Origin: Gonocerus acuteangulatus
Lineage: Eukaryota > Arthropoda > Insecta > Hemiptera > Coreidae
NCBI GenBank assembly: GCA_946811695.1
Contig: OX328128.1
Coordinates: 73,585,923 to 73,649,922 of the forward strand
Reading direction: 5' to 3'
DNA: 64,000 nucleotides
In this document: positions 1 to 11,522 of the stretch, piece after piece
How positions within the stretch are numbered: position 1 is the first letter of the stretch
Layout: each line of letters begins with the position of its first letter
Made by a program: the position numbers and the translations under genes
The notes under the pieces: generated by a model
What the model saw: the letters and a program-made list of their open reading frames with translations, nothing else
The model's database searches: none
What the model was told of the DNA's origin: nothing

Positions 1-472
1 ACAGTTTCTTGAGAAATTCTAGGTTTTTATCCAAAAATGTGAGTTTTTTGTAAATTTGACGAATTTTTTTTGGCATCAAAACATAGTGAAAAAAATTCAA
101 AAGCGCGATGATTTTGAGCGCAATGAAGTATATTTGAACGAAAAAAAAATTGATGGGAATATTACAAGTGGTTGAAGAAATATGGCTAAAAGTGTTTTTT
201 CAGTTTTTGATCTTGAGGCAGGGATTTGGTCTCTACCTGGATCTTTAGGGGAATGACCTTCCTTTCTCTTTTATGGTGGTATCCTTTTCATTCAAATCCT
301 TACCTGCCCCCCTTTCACCCTCAATACCCCAACTCCCCCCTCCCACTCAGCCCCTCTCTTGTCACTATTTTCTTCTAGGATTTGATCAGTACTCTCGCTT
401 TCGCTAAACGCACTTATTTGGATATTCAGTTGTGCTATCATTGTTCTGGGACAAGTTCACTTTTTCTCTGTA
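1..472. other. Unassigned AT-rich stretch 5' of the zinc-finger family gene
   Basis: No reading frame or repeat structure I can name. It directly precedes the start codon at 473, so it may hold the 5' untranslated region of that family copy. A C-rich stretch at about 305-355 is the only compositional feature. Confidence 0.4.
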
Positions 473-2155
473 ATGTCACGACAGTGTATAAATAAGCCTG
501 ATTCCTTTTGCTATGTTTGTGGTGAAGTCACATTCAAGTCCACTCAGAAACCTCTGACTCCGCTGGTGAAGAAGGCATACGAGTTATACTTTGGATGTAA
601 AGTAAGTGATCAGGACAAATCCTGGGCTCCTAAAATATGCTGTAGTTCATGCTCACGTGCTCTGACTGGTTGGCTAAATGGGTCACATAAGTCAATGCCA
701 TTTGCAGTTCCCATGATATGGCGAGAACCTGCAAATCACGTGACCGATTGCTATTTTTGCATGGCCACAATCAAAGGTTTCTCGTTCAAGAGCAAAAAGA
801 AAATTGTTTATCCCAACATCCCCTCTGCCATGAGACCAGCTCCACATGATGACTCCATGCCCATCCCACCAAATCCGAGTAAGTTCCGTCTTAGTTCTGA
901 GGAGTGCAGCGATTCTGAAAGCGTTTCACCTCAACCTGGAACCAGTCAACAAGAAGAAATTTCAAGTTCGTCCAGCCCTTCTGAAACTCAGCCACAGCTC
1001 ATAAATCAGAGGCGATTGAATGATCTTGTTCGTGATTTAGATCTCCCAAAATCAAAAGCTCAGCTGCTTGGGTCAAGGTTGCAACAATGGAATCTCTTGG
1101 AAGGAGGAGTGAATATATCTTTCTTCAGAAAACGGTAATCAGGAGTTCCATGCTTTTTCTCGATGGAAGAAAATCTTGTATTTTGCAATGATGTATTTCA
1201 TTTGCTCCAGGAACTTGATCTGACAACCAATCCAGAGGAATGGAGACTATTCATTGACAGCTCCAAGTTTAGTTTAAAAGGAGTACTCCTTCATAATGGA
1301 AACAAACATCCATCTATCCCAGTAGCTCATTCGGTCCACATGAAAGAAACCTATGACAACATGAAGATACTATACTTCTACAAAAAATCAAATACCATGA
1401 GTACAAATGGCGCATTTGTGCACATCTTAAAGTGGTAGCCATGCTTACAGGACTCCAAGGAGGTTACACTAAATTTTGTTGTTTTTTGTGCGAGTGGGAC
1501 AGCAGAAAAAGAGGAGACCATTATGTCGTATAAAAAATGGCCAGAGCGTAAGGAAAAAGTAGGTGAAAAAAACATTACCAATCCTCCATTAGTGGACAAA
1601 AACCAAATAATTTTACCCCCACTCCACATAAAATTGGGGCTAATGAAAAACTTCGTAAAAGCGATAGACAAGGAAGGAGAAGGTTTCATGTACTTAAAAC
1701 AAAAATTTCCGCATCTCAGCGATGCTAAGATAAAGGAGGGAATTTTCGTAGGACCCCAAATTCGACATCTACTCAAGGACCTCACGTTTGAAGCAAAGTT
1801 AAATACTACTGAGAAAAAGGCTTGGATTGTTTTTCGAGAGGTATGTGCTAAGTTTTTGGGAAACGAAAAATCTAGAGACCACCGAAAAATAGTCCAAGAA
1901 CTGCTTACTTCATATAAAACATTGGGATGCAATATGTCCTTAAAAATACATTTCCTGCATAGTCACCTAGACTTTTTCGCCCCAAATTTGGGTGCAGTTT
2001 CGGACGAACATGGAGAACGATTCCACCAAGACATATCCAGAATGGAAAAAAGATATACTGGCAAATGGAATGAGAAGATGCTGGCGGATTACTGCTGGAC
2101 ACTGCAGCGGGAGACAGAGGAGGAAGAGTACAAAAGAAAAAAAAATACTCATTGA
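473..2155 (+). pseudogene. ZAD-like C2C2 zinc-finger protein of a multi-copy arthropod family, frameshifted
   Basis: Three same-frame pieces (473-1138, 1163-1438, 1523-2155) belong to one protein. The first has three C-x2-C pairs (residues 13/16, 57/60 and 93/96), resembling a ZAD-type zinc-binding start, then a Ser-rich linker. The middle carries WRLFIDSSKFSLKGVLLHNG. The end carries PPLHIKLGLMKNFVKAID and the motif GERFHQDISRMEKRY. Between pieces the homologous reading continues in other frames: NQEFHAFS bridges 1136-1161, and GLQGGYTKFCCFLCEWDSR lies in the frame starting at 1378, which stops just before 1523. So at least four indels disrupt a gene of roughly 550 codons. I recognise the motif order from memory as a repeated, uncharacterised arthropod protein; its function is unknown. 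The start is the first ATG before the first Cys pair. It could be a decayed gene copy or a transposon-borne passenger. Confidence 0.75.
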
Positions 2156-2311
2156 CGATGTGTGTATATTTTTTGAGTTGTGTCATATATAGTATTATAC
2201 CTGATAGCATGCAGGATTCACTTAATTATATTTTACCGTTGAAAAAGAAAAAAAATCTGTTATTAGTTTGAAGTATATATAGTCCCTTTCCATGGGATCT
2301 GGTACATCTTC

Positions 2312-2392
2312 CAGGTTGTAGCTCAGGGGTGTGTGAATGAGTGAGTGGACATGTGAGGGGTTACAAGTTTGACTCTAGTCTAGTTTTTATAA
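2312..2392 (+). mobile_element. Possible tRNA-like SINE head
   Basis: TAGCTCAGGGG fits the pol III A-box pattern and a B-box-like AGTTTGACTC follows about 45 bp later. The CCA..TAG ends and clover-leaf pairing are poor. It abuts the duplicated block starting at 2383. It could be a chance match. Confidence 0.3.
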
Positions 2393-2710
2393 TACTGAAT
2401 CTTAAAATTTGCTCGGTCTACAGACATTTTTTTTTGTGTTCTGGTTTCTATAATTTTTAATGTTTTTTGGGATGGAGAATACGAATACGAAGTTGGATTT
2501 CTGATAAGTTGGTGCGTTTTTGTGAAAAACATACTTTTAATCAAAGAAACATGCTGTAAAATCCCCCTTATTCACAACTTTAAATGCATTTTTTTTTACA
2601 AAATATAAAATTGATAGACAAGAAAATGAAAAACAGTAATATGGTTTTTCTAGAGCGAACCTTAACAAGGCCAGGGAGTAATTTTTCCATGTCAGGTAGT
2701 AAGGTAGATA
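2383..2710 (-). repeat. Duplicated 330-bp block, copy 1 (truncated family-B-like 5' region)
   Basis: About 328 bp nearly identical to 3794-4122. Identity ends abruptly at 2710, in the sequence aaggtagata, where the second copy continues to a Helentron-type 5' terminus. This copy is therefore a truncated piece of that element. Confidence 0.8.
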
Positions 2711-3793
2711 ATAAAATATAATTGACAATAAATCCTTACTTTAATGAATAATAATATGTGATGCTTCTTGTGAATGGGTGATGTTGATGGGCTGCTTGAG
2801 ATTCTTAGTTGGCATGTTGGCTGGCTACTCCTCCACTCCTTGCTTGTGGATTGCTTGTTTCTACTCCATATTAATTAATTCTACTTGCAGAGATAAATGC
2901 ACTTGGAGCTGGTGTCCATTAACTTGACTACAATATAACGGCCATTTTAACATGAGCCTGTCATATCTCCGTGGCAAAGAGGTAGGCCCAAGGTACATGT
3001 GATGTAGGCTCAGCGTACTTGTGATGATGTCTGAACACTCCTTGCTATAAGATATATACTAACATACTGCTGAGGACAAAAAAAAATTCGACATTCTTAT
3101 TGGCCTCTTATTACATTTCCCAGATGGCTGCCATGACTTGGACACAATATTTCAAGTATTAAATAATACCACATATATATTTTGTACAACTACTGTCAGA
3201 CTCCAAGATTTACGTACTTATAATTGCTTGAATGTATGAGTTGATATTAATATTATCTAATGTTTGAATATAATATTTGATTATTTCGAATTAATAATTT
3301 CACAGTGTTAGTATATTTCAACACAATATAGTCTATTTTATAATAATTTATAACAGATATATGCATTTTGTGAACGATTACACAATCAAACACAGACTGC
3401 AAGTAAGCGACTACTTGGACATTCTACATGACATGTATGACTTATTGACTGTAGGTAACCCACACTTGGACAAAATATTCACGCAATAAAAATATATGCA
3501 ACGAACTATAAAATAGAACTCTATGTAAATATTGGTTTTGAGAAAAATAATTACGATTTCTATAAATTTCATTTATCATGAAATTTTTGAAAGTTTCAAA
3601 ATTATTTTAAACGTTTATGTATAATTAATTTTTTTTGATTGTATAATTAGAAGTGTTCTTAATTAAAAGTCGACACTGATTTGGTAACACGGAAGTGAAC
3701 CACCATTTTGGGGGTTTTCGGGTGTGCTGAATCCGAATCTGACATTAGTTTTTCCCTATTCGTCAAGTTTTTATAATATAGGGATTTTAGGTT
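2711..3793. other. Unassigned AT-rich stretch
   Basis: No gene or terminal motif recognised. It lies between two copies of the same 330-bp block. Confidence 0.4.
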
Positions 3794-4277
3794 GTTTTTA
3801 TAATACTGAATCTTAAAATTTGCTCGGTCTACAGACATTTTTTTTTTTTTGTGTTCTGGTTTCTATAATTTTTAATGTTTTTTGGGATGGAGAATACGAA
3901 TACGAAGTTGGATTTCTGATAAGTTGGTTCGTTTTTGTGAAAAACATACTTTTAATCAAAGAAACATGCTGTAAAATCCCCCTTATTCACAACTTTAAAT
4001 GCATTTTTTACAAAATATAAAATTGATAGACAAGAAAATGAAAAACAGTAATATGGTTTTTCTAGAGCGAACCTTAACAAGGCCAGGGAGTAATTTTTCC
4101 ATGTCAGGTAGTAAGGTAGATACCCTTGCCATCTGTCAGGGATGCGGGGCTATAAAAGTATTTCACGAAAGGTCCAACCAAAATAATAAGTGTTTCTATT
4201 TCAAGGTTTCCTAATGACACTAGAAATAAGAACGGAACCGCGCTCAGATTATGCATTTCCTGCGTGTCGGACTTTTT
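3794..4277 (-). mobile_element. Family-B-like Helentron, 5' portion
   Basis: On the minus strand it starts near 4277 with an A-run, then TCCGACACGCAGG, then a GCGCGGTTCC motif. That terminus recurs at 11522, 26340, 47672 and 62413. The interior (about 4040-4200) matches the reverse complement of 47750-47888. No 3' hairpin end is found before 3794, so the copy is 3'-truncated. Confidence 0.65.
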
Positions 4278-4634
4278 ATATTTTAAACACACATATAATA
4301 GGTTCATGACTGCTGTCATAATAGCGACTTTCCCTAGGAAAGTGCTCAAAAGCCACACTCCCATGGGCTTAATGTGGCGGTAGCTTGGAAATTTAGCTCT
4401 CGGACATTAATAATACCTCCGTCCGTCTCCTGGGAAATTAACTTGGTGATGGGAGGGCGGATTCTCGTTAACCCAGTGATGGAGGTATCGGCTCATAACC
4501 TTAATTCTCTTGACGAAGGGGGGGGGGGTAAAGTTCCTAATTACTCGAATCAATGAACTGGTTTCTCTTGGAATTTAATACTTTGGAAAAATCCATAAGA
4601 ATGATTTTTATTTTCGTAATAACAAATACAAAAG

Positions 4635-4750
4635 TCCATCACACATGAGCTGCGTCACTAAGCATTTTCCTCAGACTTTGGGTAGTATAGACAGCATTTG
4701 TTTAAAACAACCTCCATAAATAAAATGAATATTTCTTCTACTTTACATTT
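4635..4750 (+). mobile_element. Family-A Helentron 5' end, diverged fragment
   Basis: TCCATCACACATGAGCTGC followed by TAAGCATTTTCC and GGGTAGTATAGAC matches the 5' terminus of complete family-A copies at 12504 and 19969. It is lost after about 115 bp, just before a piggyBac insertion. Confidence 0.65.
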
Positions 4751-4805
4751 GTAATAAGTAGGGAACGGATGTGATTGTATTTACATATTTTTTTTTTACT
4801 CTTAA

Positions 4806-5499
4806 CCCTGGATTGACTCTACTATTGACGTCTACGTGAATGAGACCGTGGGGTAAATTTTACCCCATCTTTAAAAATTTATAAAATAAGCGAATTTCAA
4901 TTTTTTCTCTTTGTTTTTTATACAACAACAATTCAAACAGGAAAAAATATGCAAAATATTAAGTCAAATTCACAAAATAGTTAGGAAATCCTAAAACTCA
5001 ATATTGTTCGTACACCAAATAATTATCCTGAAAGCAATATTACTAAACTGAAAATATTTATTACGAACAATAAACTAGAATGATCAAAAGCCATAAAAAA
5101 TAGGAACTTTAGGAAAATACAATGTTCTGTCCAATTGAGAGTCGTTAACATTTTGGGGATCGGTGATGACCGCGGTACGTCGCCCTTCTACACACAGAGT
5201 ATTGCGTTTTCGTCTTCCTGTCATCCTTTCTATCACAAAATGAACATCTCACGGGTTTGTCCAAGGTAACGAAAGATGTTGAAGGTCCATCGGGAGTTGA
5301 TTCATCTCCCAAAAACACAAGTGTCTTCAGTGGTTTTGGTATGCTCTCCAGTCAGACACTAACTGCCATCTGAGCTTTCACCAGTTTAGGAAGAAGGAGG
5401 GAGGATTTACTGTTTTTTATTGTATGATTTACAGAAATTAAGAAACACGCCATAGAACAAAGTGTGGGGTATTTTTCACCCCACGGTGTCAATCCAGGG
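4806..5499 (-). mobile_element. Internally deleted piggyBac-type element with TTAA duplications
   Basis: The ends are perfect inverted repeats (CCCTGGATTGAC...GTCAATCCAGGG) flanked on both sides by TTAA (4802-4805 and 5500-5503), the hallmark of piggyBac integration. Just inside each end sits a TGGGGTA...TACCCCA palindrome, giving subterminal repeats. The 694-bp length is too short for a transposase; only the C-terminal coding tail remains. Confidence 0.85.
5145..5400 (-). pseudogene. piggyBac transposase C-terminal cysteine-rich domain, remnant
   Basis: On the minus strand the frame ending at the stop 5145-5147 reads VRCSFCDRKDDRKTKTQYS followed by VCRRATYRGHH. This matches the cysteine/histidine-rich zinc-binding tail that ends piggyBac transposases and binds their transposon ends. 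One expected Cys of the family appears replaced (RRATYRGHH), and an in-frame TGA lies upstream near codon VSV-stop. It sits inside the TTAA-flanked element in the orientation expected for a 3' coding end. The catalytic DDD core is absent. Confidence 0.7.
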
Positions 5500-5503
5500 T
5501 TAA

Positions 5504-6552
5504 ATCGTAATTTTTTATAAAATTCTGAACGTTTTATGTGATTTTAAAGCATTTAAACAGGTTTTCATTTAACATATTTATTTATTTTGTCAAAAGTCCA
5601 TATTTTTACATATTATGCCATAAATACATATTTTATCTCCATATTTTGATATATTTTGATATTGTTTGTATTTTTAAAAAATAAAGAGAAAACCAAGAAA
5701 GAAAATAATGCTTTACCCATTCAGTCTAGATCACTGTGTCTTTTCTAATTGCAAGAAGAAAAGGTGGCTGGTAGCCATGCGTCCCCGGTGTTAATGATTT
5801 AGGAGCAGACGCGTTTTAAAAAAATATGTAACAAATTATTTTTTAACAATTGTATTCTTCCTTTAATCTACTTTCTAAAACAAATGAACCAGTGATAGAA
5901 TCATGCCGATATTATTTTCCAAACTCGAGATATAAAATAATGAATTTTCAACCTATTTTATTTTATGTCTTAGCCCCTAAGGCGCATTGGACGAAACGCT
6001 CGGACACGTGTCGACTATTTTTCGATGCAAAATCACCAGAAAAAAAAGGGCCTGATAGGTTACCCCTTCACTGTATACTCCCCTTATGAGGTCAGAACGG
6101 TGTCATTTCACGTTTGATAATTTTGTAACAATGTTGCAATCAATTTTCCAAGATAGTGTTCATCTGTAGAAATTTTCAACTTCTTTTTCCCCTTTTAAAA
6201 TGAGTTTCTAATTTTTATATAATACTATTCGTCCCTAGTAATAAATAACTCTTTCAAGGATACTAATTATAATTAATTTTATAATTAGTTTCTTTCCAGA
6301 GTTTTGTGTATGCGTGGAGTTACACCGAATGCCTTCTTATAACGAACTTGGACATAACACGGGACATTACTGACATATTTATTGACTTCAGCCACCATAT
6401 TGACAATATTATTACACACTTAAAAAATATGAACATATATGAAAAAATATGAGCGCGTTCGCAACTTTTTTTATTTGAAAATTAAATTAATTTCAGATAG
6501 TTTATTTAATGTTTAATTTAAATATTTTTGTTATGTTTTCTATAGATTCTTT
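5504..6552. other. Unassigned AT-rich stretch
   Basis: No reliable gene. A segment at about 6320-6425 recurs at 19860-19960 (both contain cttcttataacgaacttgg), so part of this is a dispersed repeat. Confidence 0.4.
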
Positions 6553-6671
6553 TTAGCGCTTTCCTCCGAAGGAAAGTAGCTCTTGAGGTTGCACTCATGA
6601 CGGAATTTTTGAAAAATTTCTTCGAATCTTTATCGATCCTACCTAGTAGACACCGAAAATGACTCCCGTTC

Positions 6672-6719
<48 letters not shown>

Positions 6720-7020
6720 GCATATATAGTTATATATGTGTCCGTTAACACGATACAGGCCAGAGTTTTTGTTTTTACGCCACGAAACTTGGTATGTAGT
6801 ATACCCCCATTAAACGATTGAACGAGTTCGTTGACCAACAAAATCGGTCCATCCGGAGGGGAGCTTACACCGGAGCCAAAGTAGTTATTTGACAATACCA
6901 GCCATAATTGTTGTTATATTTCAACGAAACTCGGTATGTGTTGTGGTCAACTGAAGAAAAAAATGTGTTGTAAAAATAAACTAAATTGGTTGACTAGAAG
7001 GGGGGGTTTACTCCTGACAG
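6553..7020 (-). mobile_element. Family-A Helentron, 3' half (copy A5)
   Basis: The minus-strand 3' terminus is a hairpin of the ACTTTCC...GGAAAG type followed by CTAA (6553-6556). Then come the conserved CCGTCATGAG segment, a (TA)n tract at about 6678-6720 and the A-family interior to about 7020, where homology stops in the first G-run repeat. Confidence 0.75.
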
Positions 7021-7934
7021 AAATTTTTTCTTTGTTTACAAATTTATTGAATGCATATCATTTGCTTGCATATAATAAATTATGTCTGTTGGAAGTTTAT
7101 TTATTTAATAGTAAATAATACGAATTAATCATAAAAATGTATTTATTTTTATAACTAAACTGTTCTTCAATAACGTCATTGACCTTACGCCAATTTCGAA
7201 AATCTCTGAATTAGCATACAGGGTCGGTTAATTTTTAATTATAACCATAGTCTAATAATAACTTATTTATAAATTAAATTACCTACACAAATTTGTAGTT
7301 GGTAGGTTCTAATTTGTAAGAAAATATCACACCATGAATCTGTAAAAGCAGAAAGTGTTTCTAAGGCTTAGTGACACCTGTTGCATGTCTTTTCAGCAAT
7401 GTTTCACCAAATTGGACTGTAGACCTTTAGACCGTGGGCTGGTTCTCTTGTTAACACTTCCACTATTAAGCGTTTACACAATTAAATTTAAAGAGATTGC
7501 TTTGACTTTCACATTTCAGTAAAGATAATCGAAATTCTTGGGATAAATTTAAAATAAAAACAAAAAAATTGTGTGAGGCGGTTTGTTATAGAGTCAACCA
7601 TGGAAATGGTGTTTGACGTGATAATGAAATCAATCCCCATATAACAATATTTTGGTTGGTTTTGTTTTATTTATTTTAATCTAAAACGAAAAAAAGGGTT
7701 GAATTTTTGTTGCGTTTGATATTCATCTAAACTAAGATGTACTTTGGCATAACAAAAAAGAAAGGGTTATGTTAGAATGTTTATAGTTCATGAGTACACT
7801 TTGATTACCCCTATACCACATGTGCATATTGATAAATTAATGTAAATAAATAAATGAAGTTCCCTAGGAGTTAATATATACACAGTGTAAATGTATACAC
7901 AATAATGTAATATAATGTAATCTACACATATCAT
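7021..7934. other. Unassigned AT-rich stretch
   Basis: No gene or repeat boundary recognised. Confidence 0.4.
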
Positions 7935-8762
7935 AAAATTCTAACGGATCGCTGTCTGTATATGGAAGATATATGGAAAAAATACTATTGGGACCTTTAT
8001 TAACGCAAAAGTCCGTCACGCAGGACCTGCATAACTAAGCACTTTCCTCGGTATTAAGGTAGTGTAGATTGCATTCCTGAATAATTTTCTTAAAAAAAAA
8101 ATATATAAATAAAATAAAAACATGAACTTAATAAATACACAAAAACTTCATATTTTCGTCTTTTGAACTGACGCTGGAAGAGGATACAGGACTGGAGGGG
8201 GACTTCCCCCTACTGGTAGAAAGCCCATTTAGCTCATTTTTACAACACTTCTTTCTAATGAATTACCCAAGACGTATACCAAGTTTCGTTACAATGCCGC
8301 TGAAATTACTACCGGTATGAGTATATTAGTAATTTGGGTCCGGAGTAAACCCCCCCCTCCTTCTAATGAACCGATTTAGTTTATTTTTATGACATATTTT
8401 TCTCTGTAGATGACCACTACGAATACCGAGTTTCGTCGAAATAAAACAAAAATTACGGCTGGTAGTGGCAAATTAGTTATGTGGGTCCGGAGTAAACCCC
8501 CCCTTCTAATGGACTGATTTAGTTTATTTTTACAACACATTTTTGTCTGTAGATTGCCACTACGAATACCAAGTTTCGTTGAAATATATCAAATACTACG
8601 GCTGGCATAGTCAAATAAGTGTTTTGGGTTCGGGGTAAACCCCCCCCTTCCGTTGGACCGATTTTGGTGGTTTACGAACTCGTTCAATCGTTTGTTAATT
8701 GAACGCTGTATACCAAGTTTCGTGACGAAAAAACAAAAACTCTGGGCTCTATCGTGTTAACA

Positions 8763-8816
<54 letters not shown>

Positions 8817-9010
8817 TAGATATAGATATATATATATATATATATTTTAACGGGGGTGATTTTCGGTTTCTACTAGGTAGGATCGATAAAGATTTGAAGA
8901 ATTTTTTCAAAAATTCCGTCATGAGTGCAACCTCAATAGCTACTTTCCTTCGGAGGAAAGTGCTAATAGTATCCAAAACAATGATTTTTGTCTGATAGTC
9001 TGTGCGCGCA
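7935..9010 (+). repeat. Repeat G interrupted by family-A element
   Basis: 7935-8010 plus 8967-9010 together match the uninterrupted sequence at 9440-9545 (ctaacgaatcgctgtctg ... aaaacaacgattttt). The family-A copy at 8012-8966 splits it, so 9440-9545 is the empty site. Confidence 0.85.
8012..8966 (+). mobile_element. Family-A Helentron, full copy A1
   Basis: Starts (A)AAGTCCGTCACGCAGG and has TAAGCACTTTCC about 30 bp in. It ends in a hairpin (ACTTTCC/GGAAAGT stem) plus GCTAA at 8962-8966. The 5' motif is the inverted form of the 3' end. A (TA)n tract (8765-8845) lies about 120 bp inside the 3' end, and internal repeats with G-runs (TTTACTCC on the other strand) fill the middle. No coding capacity; the element is non-autonomous. 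Insertion is shown by the empty relative at 9511-9520, with no long target duplication. Confidence 0.85.
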
Positions 9011-9109
9011 AATCTCAGATACGACTTCTCCGATTTAGTTGCGGTTTTCACTAATATATTTTGGTAAGCTTCACTTAACATGTAGTGTTCATGACAATCG
9101 GTTCATAAA

Positions 9110-9430
9110 TAAAAAAGTTATGCCACACAAGAAATTTTTGTTGTTTTGCCACGAAACATGGTATATAGTATTCCCCTAGCAAATGATTGAACGATTTCGT
9201 TAATCAGCAAAAAATTAGTTTATCTGGAGGGGGGGTTACTCCGGGCCCAAAGTAGTTATTTGCCCGTACCGGTCGCAATTATTGTTGCATTGCAACGAAA
9301 CTTGGCATTCGTTGTGGAATTATTAATAGAAAAATATGTTGTAACAATAAACTACATGGGTTAGTTAGGAGGGGAGGGGGTAACTCTGGACCCAAATCAC
9401 CATTTTACCACTACCAGCCGTAATCTATAT
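9110..9430 (-). mobile_element. Family-A Helentron interior fragment (A8)
   Basis: Contains gccacgaaacatggtatata, gagggggggttactcc and the repeated cgaaacttggcattcg phrase seen in family A. Both termini are missing. Confidence 0.7.
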
Positions 9431-9434
9431 ATGT

Positions 9435-9849
9435 ATATAGTAAAATTCTAACGAATCGCTGTCTGCACATAGAAGATACATGGGGAAAAATACTATTGGG
9501 GCCCTTTATCAACGCAATAGTCCCCAAAACAACGATTTTTAGAATTTTTATCTGTTGTCTGTAGGTATTTCTGCTGCCTGTCTGACACTCTATACACACT
9601 AGGGTTTAACAATCCCTAAGGGGTCAGCTTAGTGGCTCTGTCACGTTTAACAATCCTAGCAGCCTGTATGCTTCCTCCCCAGGGCTATACGTTTAATATC
9701 GTGTATAGAGAAGCATTACTGTAAAGTAGATTTTTTTTTAAAATACCCATACGACGGTGCTTATAATCCAATATAAACACAAAGATATATCCAAATATGC
9801 TGCCCTAAGTGACTATCCACGCGGACGAAGTCGCGGGCAAAGCTAGTGT
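9435..9849 (+). mobile_element. Repeat G, likely Helitron-type element with CTAG 3' end
   Basis: The 3' end carries a CGCG-ACGAAGT-CGCG hairpin, then GGGCAAAGCTAG followed by T (9846-9849), the layout of a classical Helitron terminus. The 5' limit is set only by homology with 7935. This 3' end type is widespread in insect genomes. Confidence 0.5.
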
Positions 9850-10109
9850 AACAATATATCCATAATTTAAATATCTAGATAACAATGAAAGGTAATAATT
9901 TACATAAGATATACAAATGATATAGAATAACATTAAAATATATACACACTTAATTGATAAATAATGAAATGTATTTTAAAAATATAACCATAATGAAAGA
10001 AAATAATATAATGTAATAATATACATATCAAAATTTAATAGCAATAATAATTGGCTTATCTGTCAATATTATTTATTCATAACAATAAACTAACATTTAA
10101 ATTCAATTT

Positions 10110-10246
10110 TTAGCGCGGTTACTCCCTATCTCCATAGGGAGAACCCGCTTATGAGGTTGACCTCACGACGCAATCCGGAAGTGCCGACTAGAAACTTTCA
10201 CGTTTCAGGCCCTATAGATCACGAAAATATAGGTGGTTCAAATTTG

Positions 10247-10293
<47 letters not shown>

Positions 10294-11522
10294 TTATATA
10301 TATGCTTGTCTGTTCGCTCTCTAGCAAGCTCAAAAATGGTTCGATTTTGATGAAATTTGGTACAAAAATCTGTCGTCTTATTTGAAAGATCAAGTTCGTT
10401 AACCAGCAGAATCCGCCGACTGGAAGCTAGTGTTTGGGGTGAAATTCGCGCAAAAGAAATCATAGCGCTTACGTTTTTGAGTTCATAAGCTTGTAAGTAC
10501 TCGTTTTTTATGCTTCTTGGGCTAGGAAAATGAATGAAACCATTTTCAAGGCGATAGCTTTAACCGTTTTCGAGAAAATTGGAAAAATAGTTTTTGATTT
10601 TGGTACTTAGATTTATAATATACAATTGAAACATTTTCTGCATGTTCGAATTTCATCAACACTAATATGTTGAAATTTTTGTTACATTTGGAGTAAAGGA
10701 AGGGTTAGAATGAAATATTTTATTAACAGACAAAAAAAGTTTTGGTATTTTTGTATACTTTCGTTAGTTTTTTTTTTTTTTTTTGTTTTTTTTTTTACGG
10801 CGCATCGACAAATCTTGGCCATTAGCGCCGGCCTCCAGGGTGCAGCCAGGAATTTTCTCAGCGAGCCCTGAGATGCCGGTGGGGATCGGCCACCATCTCC
10901 CGCTTATGAATCCAGCGCGCTAGCCACTAGACCACGGGAGACCCCATACTTTCGTTAGTATCTCGAAAACCGTTGACAATCTTGGGAAGCGGAAGAGTAC
11001 CATTCGAAAGCTCACTAAACGCACTACAAAAAAGGTTCTGAAGAAAGTTTTAATTAGGCGATGTCAATCAGAGAAATGAGTGCTTAAAACTTTAAATTTA
11101 TTGATTTCGTTTATTCGAACGGTTCTTTTTGTCTGTTTTATTCCTTGTTATGTTTTAATTGCTTATAGTTGGATAATGTATTTGACAATAAAACTGGTTA
11201 AGTAAAATAACAAAAACAATTTATTGTTAGAAATATAGATTTCCAAGGTTCCAAGACCTTGTCACTAGCGGGAGAGTTTCTAGTGTTAGCCGACCCTTCC
11301 AGGTAAGATCGTAAATCAAGACCTTTCAAGACTTTACTACACACAGGAATGGCGTTAGTGACCTTAAGGTCACGCCGTGGTGGGTTGACGCCATTATAAT
11401 AATTAATTAAAAAAAAAGACTGGTGGAACCAAAATAATAACTGCTTCTATTTTAATCTTTCCAAATTAGACTAGGGATATGAACGGAACCGCGCTAAAAT
11501 GATGCAGTTCCTGCGAGACGGA
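10110..11522 (-). mobile_element. Family-B Helentron, full copy B1
   Basis: The minus-strand 5' end at 11522 reads TCCGTCTCGCAGGAACTGC, then a GCGCGGTTCC motif. The 3' end at 10110-10113 is CTAA after a hairpin of complementary GGGA/TCCC blocks. A (TA)n tract is at 10250-10290. The interior has the phrase gttcgattttgatgaaattt, shared with B2 and B3. A SINE is nested at 10768-10945. No open reading frame; the copy is non-autonomous. Confidence 0.8.
10768..10945 (-). mobile_element. tRNA-derived SINE with 14-bp target-site duplication
   Basis: On the minus strand the head reads GGTCTCCCGTGGTCTAGTGG (tRNA 5' arm and A box) and CCGATCCCCACC stands at the B-box place. It ends in a long A-rich tail (the T-run 10768-10798 on the plus strand). 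The 14-bp sequence atactttcgttagt flanks it at 10755-10768 and 10946-10959. The B3 copy near 24110 shows the related uninterrupted sequence. Confidence 0.9.
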
